Of a DNA stretch of 5,208 bases, positions 4,509 through 5,208 are shown in pieces (position 1 is the first letter of the stretch; each line of letters starts with the position of its first letter). The notes under the pieces are model-generated. The model saw nothing but the letters and a program-made list of their open reading frames with translations. It was not told the origin of the DNA and ran no database searches. Position numbers and translations under genes: made by a program. Origin of the DNA: Nitrospirota bacterium (GTDB lineage: Bacteria; Nitrospirota; Thermodesulfovibrionia; Thermodesulfovibrionales; UBA6898); NCBI GenBank assembly GCA_021787505.1, contig JAJYLU010000182.1, positions 1 through 5,208 on the forward strand. The letters are read 5' to 3'.

Positions 4509-5208
4509 GAAAACTCGCCCTGTGCCTGCTTTTCTGTCTTATCTTCCCGTCTTCTCTTTTGCACGCAGACGAGAATTATGATCTTCAGTTGAACAAAGGG
4601 ATACGGAACTCCGATACATACGCGTATCTCTTGATTGAAAAGGCCCGGGCAGACGGAGCGGGATCAGCGGAGTTGCTTCACGAAGCGCTTGCCGATGCTC
4701 CGGATCTCCCGGCGGTCTATTTTTCTCTTTCGAAGGCGACTTTTTCCCTCTCCGGTTCGGGAATTCTGGACAGCATCGATTACGTGATTCGGGGGATAGA
4801 TGCATATTCGAGAAATTTCCTATGGTCTTTTACTCTTATGGGGTCTCTTTTTTTCGATCTGATCTTTTCCTTTATCGCGGCTGTGTTGCTGATTGTCGCG
4901 GTCAGGCTCCTGCCGGATGTCCCTCTACTATCCCATGATATAGGTGAATCGTCCTGGAAGGTGGCCCTCTTAATCCTGATGGTTGTGCTTTCAGCTGCAA
5001 GTCCGCTTCTTTTCTTGGGCAGCATGGCGGTCCTGCTCGGTTTGTATATGAAGAAATATAGCAGGAGCGTCGTCTATCTCTACCTGCTGTTTCTCCTCTG
5101 TTTTCCTCTTCTTTCGAAGACGGCGTCGCTTTATCTCGGGGCCGTCTCATCCGGCAGTCTGAAGGCGATCGTAACGGTCAATGAATCCGAGGGCAACGAG
5201 TACGCTAT
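4505..5208 (+). CDS. Unrecognised exported/membrane protein with a TPR-like segment, partial (3' end missing)
   Basis: The reading frame is open from the ATG at 4505 to the right edge: 234 codons without a stop, so the gene is cut off. The start overlaps the plsY stop as ATGA, and GGAGG lies three bases upstream, making it the fourth member of the operon. Residues 1-21 look like a signal peptide (basic MRK, a hydrophobic core, then LLHA before DE). Residues about 38-82 resemble a TPR-type helical pair, with the turn ALADAPDLPAVYFSLSKA at 61-78. Strongly hydrophobic stretches at about 105-135, 152-181 and 188-204 should be membrane helices. Residues 136-150 and 205-234 look more polar. I recognise no enzyme motif. 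The likely layout is a periplasmic N-terminal domain, a membrane core and a further soluble part beyond the window. A TPR-bearing envelope scaffold is a guess, and the function is unknown. Confidence 0.85.
   Translation, partial: MRKLALCLLFCLIFPSSLLHADENYDLQLNKGIRNSDTYAYLLIEKARADGAGSAELLHEALADAPDLPAVYFSLSKATFSLSGSGILDSIDYVIRGIDAYSRNFLWSFTLMGSLFFDLIFSFIAAVLLIVAVRLLPDVPLLSHDIGESSWKVALLILMVVLSAASPLLFLGSMAVLLGLYMKKYSRSVVYLYLLFLLCFPLLSKTASLYLGAVSSGSLKAIVTVNESEGNEYA

Noticed and set aside
4539..5150. Three minus-strand frames of 82-88 codons opposite the last gene
   Set aside because: The plus-strand frame is open for its whole 704 nt, is coupled to plsY and encodes a coherent signal peptide and membrane segments. 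The minus-strand frames look random and Arg-rich.

Overview
The window looks like the chromosomal replication-origin neighbourhood of a Gram-negative (diderm) bacterium. Two gene blocks diverge from a 394-bp intergenic region. Leftward (minus strand) run dnaA, the replication initiator, and dnaN, the DNA polymerase III sliding clamp. Rightward (plus strand) runs an overlapping cluster: kdsC (Kdo-8-phosphate phosphatase, LPS core), pgsA (phosphatidylglycerophosphate synthase), plsY (acyl-phosphate:glycerol-3-phosphate acyltransferase) and the first 234 codons of an unrecognised signal-peptide/membrane protein that runs off the right edge. KdsC implies an outer membrane with Kdo-containing LPS. 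The base composition is moderate, and the lineage cannot be fixed from the sequence alone. A Nitrospirota- or Desulfobacterota-like organism is my guess, not a demonstrated assignment.

Layout: 12-1112 dnaN (-); 1124-2458 dnaA (-); 2459-2852 intergenic region; 2853-3413 kdsC (+); 3394-3927 pgsA (+); 3924-4508 plsY (+); 4505-5208+ partial membrane protein (+). dnaA and dnaN are 11 nt apart, and dnaN's Shine-Dalgarno overlaps the dnaA stop. On the right, every junction is a start/stop overlap (20 nt, 4 nt, 4 nt), so this is almost certainly one translationally coupled operon.

The intergenic region is the most interesting part. It holds a good sigma70-type promoter for dnaA (TTGTCT-N17-TATAAT), a candidate promoter for the kdsC operon (TTGACA-N17-TAATCT), a perfect 12-bp palindrome inside a 7-bp stem-loop in the predicted dnaA leader, and what looks like a basal origin-unwinding module. 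That module is a 9-mer box (TTACCAACA), a 4-nt GCAC spacer, five consecutive DnaA-trio-type triplets (TTA TTA CTA CTA CTA) and an AT-rich stretch. No canonical DnaA box (TTATNCACA) is present. A family of TTACYRACA 9-mers and a separate ACCTTTTGGCT repeat may mark lineage-specific protein binding sites.

In function, the left arm starts and sustains replication. The right arm makes envelope components: a Kdo step for LPS, the first acylation of glycerol-3-phosphate, and the committed step to acidic phospholipids. If the origin lies between them, both arms are transcribed in the direction of fork movement. I found no mobile element, CRISPR array, tRNA or rRNA. Everything coding here is core housekeeping except the partial last gene.
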